Source of the DNA: Symsagittifera roscoffensis
Lineage: Eukaryota; Xenacoelomorpha; Acoela; Convolutidae
Assembly: GCF_963678635.1 (NCBI RefSeq)
Contig: NC_087062.1
Coordinates: forward strand, 52,276,473-52,340,472
DNA: 64,000 nucleotides
Direction of reading: 5' to 3'
Part shown: positions 43,199 to 55,617 of the stretch, one piece after another
Layout: each line of letters starts with the position of its first letter
Position numbering within the stretch: position 1 is the stretch's first letter
The notes under the pieces: model-generated
Told to the model about the DNA's origin: nothing
Seen by the model: only the letters and a program-made list of their open reading frames with translations
Database searches by the model: none
Made by a program: the position numbers and the translations under genes

Positions 43199-44786
43199 AA
43201 AAAAATAGGATTTGAATCGATTTAAAATTGATTCAGTTTAAAAAGAAAATTTAGTTTAAAAAAACTAATTTCAATCGATTTTAAATCGCTGTAAGTATAA
43301 ATTTTGTCAAACTATTTTTATTTCATTTTCATCCAATTTTTGTAACAAGAAAATTGGTTTACATCAATTTATATCAATTTATACCTACTCTTTGTATACT
43401 CATTTTTCAACAAATAAAATACAAAAAAGTTGGAAATCGTTCAAATGAAGAAAAAAATATCTCAATTTTTGTCACGTTTCGTTACAATGAGCAATTCAAC
43501 CAAAATCTCAAGCGACTCCAAGCAATATCAAAAAAATTTACCAAAAAAGACTGAAAATATCGGAATATCAACTAGGGTTTGTGGGAGAGGACGGGGGAGG
43601 CATTTAAATACTAGGTACCAGAATTGGTAAAGTTAAAGTGATTTGAAAGGGCACAGTAAGTTTTTTCGTTTAAAAGGTTGGCCATTTTGTAGAATCTCGA
43701 TTTGTTTTGAGTGAACATCAATTTGCTTTAAATTCCTTAATTACACTAAAAGCCTTTCTTTTAAACTTGAAACTTTGTCGATAACTTTTCTAAAATTGAA
43801 GCTCAATAAGAATCATTCTGAGGTGCTTTTTTAACAATAGATAAATATTGAAGATTTTGTTTTTAAACTGCAATTGAGAGGGTTTTTGTCTAAACTAAAT
43901 AAGTCCTCGAATTCAAAAAAAAATATGGGTCAAAAACGCATGTCGTAAGACAGAGGCGGATCTAGATTTACTTTGACCAAATTCAAGTTTTTTTTTCATA
44001 TAGTTTTGGTCCAAAATCTGATTCATATTGATGATGTTCTGTGGTTTTATTGCATAGTTTTGTGCTCAAAATCTGATTATTTGACAAAACTCATGATTTT
44101 TTATCTAATTTTGGCCCAAAATTTGATTTATATTGATGACGTTCTGCGGTTTCATTGCATATTTTAGTGCTCAAAATCTGATTTATTTGACAAAATTCAT
44201 GATTATTCAACTTAGTTTTGGCCCAATATCTGATTCATATTGATGGCGTTGTATGCTTTTATTGCCTAATTTTGTGCTTAAAAACTGATTCTTTTTGACC
44301 AAATTCATGATTTTGTATTTAGTTTGGGCCAAAAATTTGATTCAATCCATGTTTTTTATGGCTTTAATGCATACTTTGTGCTCCAAAATCTACTTTTTTT
44401 GACCAAGTTCAGGGTTTTTTAACATAGTTTTGGCTCAAAGTCTGATTCATATTCAAAATTTTCCAGGTTTTATTGCACATTTTTGTGTTCAAAATCTGAT
44501 TGATGTGATGTTTAAAGTTTTTAATAGTTTAACATATTTTTTATTTTGACTAGTTTATTTCTTAATTGCGAATATTTTCAAAAAGCATGTTTTTCAGCAG
44601 AAAAAGTTGATTAAATTGATTTAAATTGATTTTGTTAAGATTTTGATGGATTTTACTACATTGCAAAAATCCATTTAATTCGATTCAAATCAATTTTTTA
44701 GGCAAAACAATCAATTTTTTTCCTTAAAAATCCTTTTAGTTCATTCCAAATTGATTTCCGTATCTACATTGTCTATCGTACATAGT
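43199..44786 (+). repeat. 1,588 bp tandem duplication, unit 2
   Basis: Second unit; clear identity ends near 44,768 (tatctaca). Confidence 0.92.
43979..44518 (+). repeat. Minisatellite of about 106 bp, five copies (unit 2)
   Basis: Same array carried in the duplicated unit. Confidence 0.85.
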
Positions 44787-45541
44787 TTTTTATGCTGTAT
44801 TTTTTCAATATCGAATTAAATCGATTTTAATCTCAAGTTTCTCAGTGCGGGGTTACAATACTGTTTTTGCCTCTGCTCTGAAGCGCAAGAAAAAATCAGT
44901 TTTCAGCGTAAAGCTATCAAGACAAATAAAACCACTCAAAATTTGTTTCAAACTGGGTTGAGGCGTGCTAGTTTATTTGAATAATTTGATAACAGATCCA
45001 CGGTATTGGGTTAGTTTTTCGAAAATTCGAAAACCTTTTCAATTTTTATCATTGGCTTTTTTGAACCTTATCGATTTCATAGGTTTTGCACTCTAAAAGA
45101 CAGTTGCCACTTTAAGGGTCTTGCCCTTGTACGAGCAGTCTTAATTGAATTACTTATAACTTGTCAATTCGGCTACAGAGGAAAAAATGGATAAAATGTT
45201 TGTGTTCAGCGCATAACAAACTATAGACTTTTACAACTGGTGTTTCTGTTCCAACTAGAAGGCTATGTTTTTTAAAATTGTTTCTAGCCAATTTTGACAA
45301 CCTCAAGGAAAACTGGTAACGAGTCAATTGTGGCATCAACTTAGAATCTTAGATCCCCGTTAGGTGTGATTTGGATTCCAACTCTCTTTCTCTCTCAGTG
45401 GCGTGAAAATTCGGTCGGAAATTTTTTATATTTTTACTACATTAAAAGAACTTGCTGGGGACCAATTTCCACAGTTCAATTCTAATATAATTTGATCTTG
45501 TTGGAGCTATTTTTATTTCTCTTATTGTAGTTTTTTAAAAT
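44787..45541. other. Decayed dispersed repeat, no gene
   Basis: Contains an aaaagacagttgccac ... cttgtacgagcagtctta copy (45,096-45,142) of the dispersed 50 bp motif. Nothing else recognised. Confidence 0.35.
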
Positions 45542-45859
45542 TTACTCACTCGGTGCATTTTTTTCTAAAGAAACAACAGTAAAGTAGAGAAAAAAATGCA
45601 AACTGAAAAAAATGAAAAACAAAATTTTTGAAATTTTTCTATCTAAAAAAACAGTTCCTTCTTGTAAAGTATTAAAATTACTGTGCTCAAAATATTCTAT
45701 CGGCGATCCTTGTTTTATTCGAAGACTTATTATATTGCAGTTTTTGCATCTTTTGATAAAAATTTGTTCGTGATCACAATCGAGCACAACAGACAAAATT
45801 TTCATAAAATTTCTAATTAGAAAAACAATTGCCTTCTTGATCAATGAAAGAGAGAACAA
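45542..45859 (-). other. Open frame of unknown status
   Basis: From an internal ATG the frame reads MKILSVVLDCDHEQIFIKRC, then KNCNII and SPIEYFEHSNFNTLQEG, ending in a hydrophobic segment (ILFFIFFSLHFFLYF). Residue use in the middle looks protein-like, but there is no homology I recognise and no second exon. Another minus frame lies just upstream (46,053-45,865, Lys/Phe-rich). Confidence 0.2.
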
Positions 45860-46050
45860 GAAACTCAGCTTTTTTGTGTTTGTGGGAAAAACTGTTTTCT
45901 ACCAGGCAAACATTTTAAAATTGTCACTTCATGGAATTGATCATGGAATTTTCTTCGAAAGATTTTCATTTTGCGATTAAATAAAATTAAAAGCTTTCTT
46001 CTTTTCAGTTTTCTAAACATCCAAAATCTTTTAAATAGAAATAGTACCAT

Positions 46051-46443
46051 CACCCGCGGATCTAGAGGGGAAGAAGGCGGCCATCCCTCCGTCAGATATT
46101 CGACTCACTACCGACTCAAAGGATCCCCCTTTGAACTATTTTGATTTTCCTTTTCTGGTTGATATCCTAAATTTTTCTAAATTATACAAATTTTGAGGGG
46201 CAGCGTGCGATGAGAAAAGGCATATTTTGTTCGACATTTTTCAAACGAAAGCCTAAAAATGCCCTTCTTTGGCCTGTTTTTTCAAATTTGACCGCGGCGC
46301 AGAATATTTTGACAAATAATGGGGTCTTTATAGTGATTTGGGAGAACTCAAAAAATCCTACGACAATAATCTTTACAAAATCAACAAATTTTTTTGGAAC
46401 TTTTTAAGATTCTGCCCCTGAGAAAATCCTAGACCCGTCCCTG
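46051..46443. mobile_element. Non-autonomous hAT-like DNA transposon (MITE)
   Basis: 393 bp with imperfect terminal inverted repeats (left cacccgcggatctag; right, reverse complement, cagggacgggtctag) flanked by the 7 bp direct repeat gtaccat (46,044-46,050 and 46,444-46,450). Ends beginning CA and a 7-8 bp target duplication fit hAT. No transposase frame. Confidence 0.55.
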
Positions 46444-48834
46444 GTACCATTACGATTTTATTAACAACTTATTTGAAATTTTATGACTTTGACGTTTGGT
46501 TTCTAGAGTTGCATGGTTGCTAATTTTAACATAATTGTCACTTGCTGGCGCAAGTTGTACAGTAACTGTGAATACAGTTGTGTATTGCAAATGATGATGA
46601 AAAATATCTTTACAATTTTTTACTATGTTCATTTTCTTAAATTTCTACCGTTTTTTTGCCGTTTTTTTCAAAAGTTTCAAGAAATGCATACAAAAAGCTG
46701 AATGCAAGAACAATCAATTTGTTCAAACACCAGTCAATCTATTCCATGGATGAAAGGTATTCAGATTGTAGTCATATGCAACACAGAAAAAAACTTTTCT
46801 GAAAACTTTTTCGGACGCCGAATGGCTGGCAAACGTTTCATCACATAGCCTTCTAAAAAATTTTTTGGAAGTTCATAAAAAGCAACGAATTTTTATCTTT
46901 AGGCTGCTCAGACTATAACCTGACCAGCCCCAAGGTAAATATTAGTCTGTTTTCTTTGTATCGAAAGGCCGCAGAAAACAATTTATATCTTTTTTCAACC
47001 ATTTTTCCAAATTGTATGAAAATTGTATGACAAGCCTTTTTCCATACACTTGGTTTATGGAATTATATGATAAGCATTTTTGGTGTATGGACGTCAAACC
47101 GGGTAAACAGAAAAACGGCAAATTATTTATAAGTTGATGACTTATTGTAATTGGAAACTACCCAAACACAAGAAAAAACAAAAATTACAATAGTGTCCAC
47201 AAACAATCCAGATGTAGAGGCCTGAAATTATGATGAGCAGATCTGAGCAGTAATTTTTTTTCACAAAAAGTAGGAGTAAACATTAAATATATGTTTAGAC
47301 CCGGTTAAGACATAATCAAGTCTGGAAAATCCAAACAAATTCGCTTTTTCTACTTCACTTTAAAAAAAAATTTCTTCTCAAGTTTTTCGCATTTATGCGG
47401 AGTTTTGTTAATTTCATATTAAGACAAATTGTGACAAAACTTCACTCTTTCAATGAGAAGTTCAATACTTTTTAGCAATCATACTTGTTTATCTTTTCGC
47501 GTTCATCAACTTGCTCTAAATTAACTGTTATTTCACTTCTTAATTAAATTTTTTTTCAGCAATTATGTTTGTTCATGTGTAACCTTAACTTTCATCCCCT
47601 TCAGTTATCATACCGCCGTATTGTTTCTTGTTTTACATTTGAATACCTGGTCCTTTTCTAATTTCTTTTACCTTTTTGTGTGTTTATTTTAACAATACTT
47701 GAAGTGACATGTTGGCCAGTTCTTAACTGAAATGAACTTTGAAATCTAAGCAGGACTGGTAAAATTCTTGAAAATGATCAAACATGTCTCTCAGGTCTTA
47801 TTTTGTAAATATCTTAGCAAACCAGCTCCAGATCTCTGCAAGTCTGAACCAGGCCCGACCTATGCATGCTAGCTCCACACATGAGCAAGTCTGGTTCTGG
47901 TCCTCTGGAAGTCTGGACTTTTGACGAAATCCATATCTGTTCCGGAACTGAAACAGAGCTGCCGGTGTTCAAATGAAACATAGATCATACCTGCACAAGA
48001 TCTGAAATAAGTAAGATTTTAAGCAGATCTGATCTGATTTTTGAGTTTTTGAGGCACGGGTAAAAAAGTTGGCATCAATCGTTTTTGAATAAATGAATAA
48101 AAAATGAAAGTCTCAATCAGACAATATTTCCTGTCACGAGTACAGAAAACGCACACTGTACAGACGCAATTGATAGAATTACTTTTCAGGCTCGTTTGTA
48201 TTTTTTTTGAGATGAAATTAGATATGCGACCCATAAGGGAAGGATGTTAATACGACACCGACCCTCTATGCTTAAATGTGCTCAACCCGTAAGACAGAGC
48301 CCATCGATTGGTTTCCGTTTTGAATTAAATGTTTTTTTTGTCCTAATAAAAACTGAGACAAGCTTTATTGTGTCGAATTCTCACAAGGTTCTGAGGCTAT
48401 TGTTATGTTTTCGGAAAGGCGCCCTATTGCAATTGGCCTCAACTTATTCGAGAATTCACGTGCGTATAACTGCTAATTCAATCATTTAAAATACAATATC
48501 TCTTTTTTTTTCGGACTCACGCAATCAATTTTTTTAGAGCAACCTGATTAATTGTTTCAGCAATGCCCGCAAAAATTCATGTGTTGATCGTTCAATAAAA
48601 CTGAACAATCAAGATTTCTTATTAAGAGTCCAATTTGATGTTTTTCAAGTTAAATATTCAATTGGTTGTTGCGGATACTTGAAATATAATGGAGCAGTAC
48701 TTTAATCCCGTTTTTATCATTTTACTAAGTGGTAAGATAATATACACGAAGACGCAGGAGGCGTGGAGACAGTTTTGCAATAAAACACTTTTTAAGCTTT
48801 TAATAAAATGAGTGAAAACTGGCTAAACGTCCCT
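46444..48834. other. No clear gene
   Basis: AT-rich. Near 47,820-47,930 a short word (aagtctg) recurs with ccag/ctgg context, a degenerate short tandem repeat. The frame at 48,244-48,489 has no support. Confidence 0.3.
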
Positions 48835-49055
48835 TCAACAAATATCAGAATGTGCCAACTTAGCTAATCCTAATATTTTGTAATATAAGTTCTTTTTGGA
48901 GCAGATTTTACAACCATCATTTTTAACTGTATCCACAATACATATCCCCCGCAAGTATTTTGTTTGATCAGATTGAGATCCAAACCGTTTCTCGCCATAC
49001 TGTTGCAACGGCAGTTTTGAGGAACTGGCGTTCATTACAGTGGTGCTACTGCTAC
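48835..49055 (-). CDS. Possible terminal exon, hypothetical protein
   Basis: A possible acceptor (gcatag) ends at 49,056. The frame then reads SSSTTVMNASSSKLPLQQYG, KRFGSQSDQTKYLRGICIVD and NDGCKICSKKNLYYKILGLA to TGA at 48,835. Balanced residue use and four cysteines (one CxxC) look protein-like in an AT-rich neighbourhood. No family recognised and no upstream exon found; it could be an isolated frame. Low confidence. Confidence 0.25.
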
Positions 49056-49813
49056 CTATGCTGATTTATGTGGCAGCAGAGTTCGTTGCGCGCCGTAGTA
49101 ATCAAATCAGCTCTACTGTCCTACTTTTACAGTTTCTATTTTATTCTCAACAACCCCCTCCCCCATCCCACATCCCTATCCCCAGTGCCAGCACCCACCA
49201 AAATAATGGTGACTAGTTCCATGCCATGTTGATTGCATTGCTACTTTGATTGTTGTCCCGAAATTGATTGTCGTCCCGAAATTGTTGATTGCATTGCTAC
49301 TTTTCAGCCCAACTGTCGCTTCTCTGCCACGTAACTGAGAAGTTTTTCGATAGCTCACAAAGTGCCTGTTCTGCGTAATTTATACCTGAAGGTCCGATCA
49401 CAATATGTTGTTGGAGATTTATAGTTTGAAGTCTCCTGATGCTAAGATTGTCACTCGTGAATTATAGCTGCATCTGGGACACACTCGGATATCATGCCAA
49501 TTTTACTCTTCAATTTAACACATCTGATTTCTATCATATTATTTTCTACTTAACAGCTCCTTGAAGCACAAATTAATACCAGCACTATTGGTTTGTACAC
49601 GTGAAGCGAATTGTTGCTGCTGCCATCAAACGAACAAAAAAAACAAGCAAAAAATCATCTGAGATACTACTGTGACTTGTGAGTACTTTGAAACTGCAAA
49701 GCTGGGCTGGCATAATTCATCATTTTTAAAGAAAAACTTTTAAACGTTTCTAGAGAAATAAGTTATGACTTTTACATAGACGTACATAAAAGTTGCGTAC
49801 TTCTGCATATTAT
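49056..49813. other. No clear gene; short local repeats
   Basis: Around 49,227-49,305 the words gattgcattgctacttt and gtcccgaaattg occur twice each. A C-rich stretch (ccccctcccccatccc) lies at 49,153-49,170, with a weak relative at 57,080-57,120. Confidence 0.35.
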
Positions 49814-50507
49814 TGGAACCAGTTTAAAAGTAGTATTTATATCCAAATTTTTGTTGATAAAACTAGCTCTAAAAATATTTTTGACTAATCAATCATGATC
49901 CATAACTAACACTTACAATCATTTAAACCGCTCAAACTATTCATAGTTTCAGCAGCAGACTAAAATACAAATAATTTAGAAGACAGTTGTTCTCCTTCGC
50001 GATAGTTACTGATATCTAACTCGCAAAAACCAGTACACAAGATTGGCATTAGACTAAGAAGCTGCACGAATCTATCCGGCCGAAAGTAAGGTAGCGTGAC
50101 GAAAAAATGATGTACCTTATCTGAAATTACTATTTGAGTGAGCCACTCCGGACTATTAGATTATATAGATTTTCTGATGATTATTCATAACACTAATCAT
50201 TGATTGCGTTAGCTCTCGTGGAGATCAGGTCATTTTCAACTTACTGGAAAAGAATTTCCGAGACGCCCGCATAAATGGCCATTGCTATGCATGTCAAGTC
50301 AGAAACAAAACTAATGATCCCAAATGACTTGTGAATTATATTTTTGGAGTGAAAAGGGTATAAAAAAACAGGATGAAAATATTTCCAGTATTTTTAGTAT
50401 GGAATAACAGTTTTTGCTTTCTTGTTGTTGCTTTGGCACAGCTCTAATGAATATTTTGCAAAACAGACCCAGCTACTGCAGGAAAATTGATTTGATTATA
50501 TAAAAAA
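49814..50507 (+). repeat. 5' LTR of the old element
   Basis: Starts TGGAACCAG. A TATA-like gggtataaaaaaac lies near 50,357. The right half is almost identical to the 3' LTR, the left half clearly diverged. Confidence 0.75.
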
Positions 50508-53500
50508 ATAGAAAAAAAAAATAAATAGAAGATAGTTTCAAGTTAGTTTTAAATTTGTAAGAAGTTCCCTGCTTCTCAAGGATTCACATTCTCATCCTCG
50601 CACAATCAAGCGTCCTTGTTTCCCCATATAAACCATAACCATAACCATTTGAAGACAAAAATCCATTAAACTTATGATTTTTACATTAACCCTTTTCAAA
50701 ATTTATAATCTTTCTTTAATTTTGAACCTTAAACTTAAATATTGTCAAAGTGAATTTTGTAATAATCTAACATTTTTTAAGACTAACTCATCAAGGCTAT
50801 CCCTAGATCTTTGATTTTAACATTCAATCTAAACTTTAATTTATCTAAGGAAAATTTGATCATCAAGGCTTTCCTTTGACCAATCAGAACAATTTTGTTC
50901 TCCCCACCTCCTAGTAAAAATGTCTAAAGACCTCAAACGTCAATTCTGTCTCTGACCCTTATCACTGAACCAAGATTAACAAAATATTTTGAACAACTAA
51001 CCATTCTAATTAAGATAAACAGTAAAGAACTTCGGTTGCTCATTCTTCACTTGATCCCCTCTTCTTAGTTGACCCAAGCTTAAAACAATCATAAGCTTAG
51101 TAGGATCTAGAATAGTTTCTAACTATCTACTTGTATTCTAATTATACTTGAATCTTGTGGATTGACTTACTATTCTCTAACCCTTGATCACAAATCACAA
51201 CCCTAGGTAAGATTAAATAAGTTTTTCTTAAGTTAAAACTTAACCACCGAGTAAGTACAAATTCACTCCTAAGAATTGATAAACTCTCTCTCCAACCTGT
51301 CTACACTCAACAATCTAAGTCCCAAAATAAGGATAACTTGACAAAGATCGTAAGAATTAACAGTTTAGGAGAGGTAAAACTCCCGGATTTTGCAACAATC
51401 ACTCTAACCCTTATGTCGAGAGATAATTTAGGAAACAAACAAACAACAGTACTCCACAATTGTTTAATTCAAAACGAAAGATACGATCTTGTAATTACAC
51501 CACATAGACAAAAAATAGGATTTATCAGATCGATAAAAAAAACAAGAAAGAAGGCAAAGACAAAACAAAATATTTTGATCAAAATTTTTCCAAAACACTA
51601 AACGCAGTTCCGGAATCTGATACAACTACAATCCAAAAACTTCAAAATCTTGGAGATTTAATTGAGAACAAAAATAAGCCAATAAACGACCAAAAATATT
51701 TTTCTGAGTCCAAATTTACAACACCAGCGTCTAAAAAAGGTAAAGGCAGAAGAAAATTTTCATACCTTCGCAAACTAATAAGAGTCTATAATTGGAATCA
51801 ACCAATAAGACATGTTGAAAGTTACACATTAACCGTAATACAGCACAAAAAATGATTCAATACGACAAAAATTTTGATGATAATACTATTCTCTTTTTTG
51901 TCATTCACCCAAAAAATTATCCCGCTAGAGGACAAGTATAATTTTAACATAAATTAGTTGCAAGTTGGCTGGAAAAAGGAAAGAGCCCATAAAAATAATA
52001 ATTTCCTGAAACATACCTGAGAAGACAAATAATCGATCACTATCTACCAGGCATCAATAATATCACTTCATATTACGGAATAATTACTATCGAAAATTTA
52101 TCATCTCAAACACATCAAACACCACAACGAATACAAACAGATGACATAAAATTTGATTTCTCAAAAGTGTTCATGCAAAATACCAAGAATATTCTACAAC
52201 AAAGCTCACACAGAGCAAACTCACAAATGATGTAATCTCTATCAATTATAGTTACATTTCTAATTTAGAATCAAACGAAGTATTTCATGTATAACCACCT
52301 TAAACATCTCGGTATGCATTAGTAAGACAAGAAATCAATATTTTCTCGCAATTTTTAGATTCAATTTGTGAAACACTCACCGATAAAGAAATATCACAGG
52401 TAGTGAAAGTTGACCTACAAAGAACGCTAGCATGATTCATAATAGATTTTTTTTTCAACACAAATTAGATTTAATCTCAACAGCAAGAAAAATTCCCGAC
52501 CACAAACTTCAGACGCTGAAATAATATAAGCAGACCAAACATATTATATATGGGACTCTGAATGGTTTCATGTACATTTTTTTTCATATAAAGTGAAGCA
52601 ATTGTCACTGTCTCTGTACACAAGGATTACCTAAGAGTAATTCCACTCACCCTTGACACCACACCCTTAAATTATAACACAATTTTTATTGATAGGACAA
52701 GTAATGATAGTTTAAATTCAACATTTACAAAAACACAGGAAACACTTAAGTGAACTAGAAACCTGACACAACAGGATATTCAAGCCCATCACAGTTTGTA
52801 AACGAAGAAATGGTAGAAACAATACCTACAACAATACAACAAAGTGTTTCCTCAATTCGTCCACCACTCACAACACCACATAAAAAAATACTCTCTTCCC
52901 TCATACAACACTACATTCAACAATCAAACCATCCGATGTTCCAAATTAACCCCACATGGAATATCAAACAAATAGATAAATAACTAAAATACGACAGCCT
53001 AACAAACAAAAACATGTGAGCAAAAATGTTTTCACAAATCTTAATTATGAGTTTTTTGCAAAGAATAACATTAGCAACCCAATAGTAAAACCATTTTATA
53101 CAACGGAAAAACAATCTCGGGAACATAATTACACCCAACAAATACCAAAACCAGTATCTCAATTATTATTTTTTAGCGAAATACATAAGATTCTAACAGA
53201 CGCCACCGAAAAATAATCACTTTTTCAAAAAAAAAAAAAAATCCAACAAACAAGCAGTTCACAAGAAGTCAACCAAACTGTTCTGAAGATGAAGATTGCT
53301 TCGACCAAAACCAACAACAGTACAATAATGTTCCACAATAAACTAGCTGGAAAAATGTTGACTGACTAGATAATATTTATCAACCAGATATTTTTGAACC
53401 CTACATGAACACATGAACTCATAACAAACACGTCAAACACAACAACACCTTCCTGAACGACATTATTTGGCACAACTAAATAATAATATCCAATCACAAA

Positions 53501-54900
53501 ACTATATAAACACTCACGGTTACCAATCTTAATTAATGCAAAATAAAGTTCTGTTACCATAATGTATACAACAACAAGAAATTACAAAATTCCACTTACA
53601 AATTTTATCCAAAAAACAAACACAGCAGATTCACTTCAAATGACAATGAATCCATACTTTATGGGTGGACCACCTGTCACATCTACTAAACCACTCAAGA
53701 TGTTCACAGGAACACCCTGAATATTCGGTAGAAGACTACCTAAATGCAGTTACAGCAAAAAAGAATTAAACATAGGTCCAGAACCAATAAAAACATCGCT
53801 CCATCAAAATTGGATACATAGATGTTCAGCAGGGATTCAAACCACACTCGACGGCGCAGCTCAAAAGTGCTTCTTTTTCTAAGACTATTTCTCTTTACTC
53901 TCCTTGATTTCTCGCTCTCTTTCTATCAAAATCAAGTAACTCGCCCACATAGAATTGTTAAATAAATTAACTCCAGTTTCAGAAGCTAACTGACAACAAC
54001 TGTAATTTGTTTTCACAAGTTTCAAACTTTCCTCGAACCCGGCTGGAAGGATTTCTAAGTACGCTTAAAATAACCAACGCAGCTTACTAATGCCACAAAA
54101 CCAACCGCTTGTATCAAAAAAGTCCCACGGTCGCAAACCAGATTATAATTGATTAAAAATGGATAAATTATTCTTTTGAAACCCACTACCAGGTTTTATT
54201 AAAACCACTGGAAACACAAAAAACTCAAAGAAAATCAAAACACAATCTATTGCGACTCTCTAAAAAAACCGGAACTAAACATAAAAGCTTTTGCGAAAAC
54301 AACTATTAAATATCATTAATACTAAAACTGACCTCACTAACAAGATATAGATATAAATATGCAAAATAAAATGCAAGATTTCTTAGAGCAAGAGGAACGA
54401 GCAGCAAAGGGAGATGAAAAATCGACGACCTTCCGACTTAAGAATTGCAAATCTTTTGGTTTTTTGCCGTAGTCAAAACCCTCACAGGATTTAAAGTATA
54501 GGCCCATCATCGTAACAAAGGTACCCATTGAAGAAGAACAATGGCCAACTCGATGCTGACTTCACATACGGATCCTAGTCACTTGGCGCTTCACATAAAA
54601 AAAATCAAACTCTATCTTGCACGTATACTCTCTCTAGCTAAACGAAATCAACACATCATTATCAGTATGTTGCATAAATCTGAAATCCTAACACGATAGC
54701 TCAAGAAAATCTAGGATATATCAGTCCCACTTCTGGAAAACGAACAACTGTCCCCCTTCTCTCAATGAAAACAACTACTCCAAAATACGAACAACAGTCA
54801 CTGTTTCAAAAAGAGACTACCCAAAGAAACAAGAAACCTCTCCATCCAGCCATGGCTGAAATAAACATTAAAACTTAAAGCTTTCTAAGCCCCAAATGAG

Positions 54901-55617
54901 TGGAACCAGTTTAACACTAGAATTTATATCCAATTATTTTATTGATAAGACTATTTCTATAAAATATTTCTAACTAACCACTCATGATCCATAGCTAACA
55001 ATTACAATTTTTCTTAGTTTCAGCAACAGAGTAAAATAATTATAACTTAGAAGACAGTTGTTCTCCTTCAAGATAGTTCCTGATATCTAACTCGCAAATA
55101 CCAGTATACTCTAGATCTATTGAGACTAGGAGATAAAAGAGTAAGATTGAGATTGGTATTCGACTTAGAAGTTGCACGAATCTATCCGGCCGAAAATAAG
55201 ATAGCATGACGAACAAATGATGTACCTTATCTGAACTAACTCTATGAGTGAGCCACTCCGGACTATTAGATTATATAGATTTTCTGATGATTATTCATAA
55301 CACTAATCATTGATTGCGTTAGCTCTCGTGGAGATCAGTTCATTTTCAACTTACTGGAAAAGAATTTCCGAGACGCCCGCATAAATGGCCATTGCTATGC
55401 ATGTCAAGTCAGAAACAAAACTAATGATCCCAAATGACTTGTGAATTATATTTTTGGAGTGAAAAGGGTATAAAAAAACAGGATGAAAATATTTCCAGTA
55501 TTTTTAGTATGGAATAACAGTTTTTGCTTTCTTGTTGTTGCTTTGGCACAGCTCTAATGAATATTTTGCAAAACAGACCCAGCTACTGCAGGAAAATTGA
55601 TTTGATTATATAAAAAA
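54901..55617 (+). repeat. 3' LTR of the old element
   Basis: Partner of 49,814-50,507, about 25 bp longer through an extra segment in its left half that the younger LTR (59,464) also has. Confidence 0.75.

Larger units (their letters stand above)
49814..55617 (+). mobile_element. Old Ty3/gypsy-like LTR retrotransposon, broken
   Basis: Two LTRs (49,814-50,507 and 54,901-55,617) enclose about 4.4 kb whose left part follows the leader and gag region of the younger element at 59,464 onward (leader word tcatcaaggct; LGNKQTTVLHNC; gag near 53,640-53,880 including DGAAQK). Most of pol is not recognisable. It is a fossil with many breaks, I judge well over ten. Confidence 0.85.

Noticed and set aside
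41611-44786. Reading the two 1,588 bp units as long terminal repeats
   Set aside because: They abut directly, leaving no internal region, and lack TG/CA ends.
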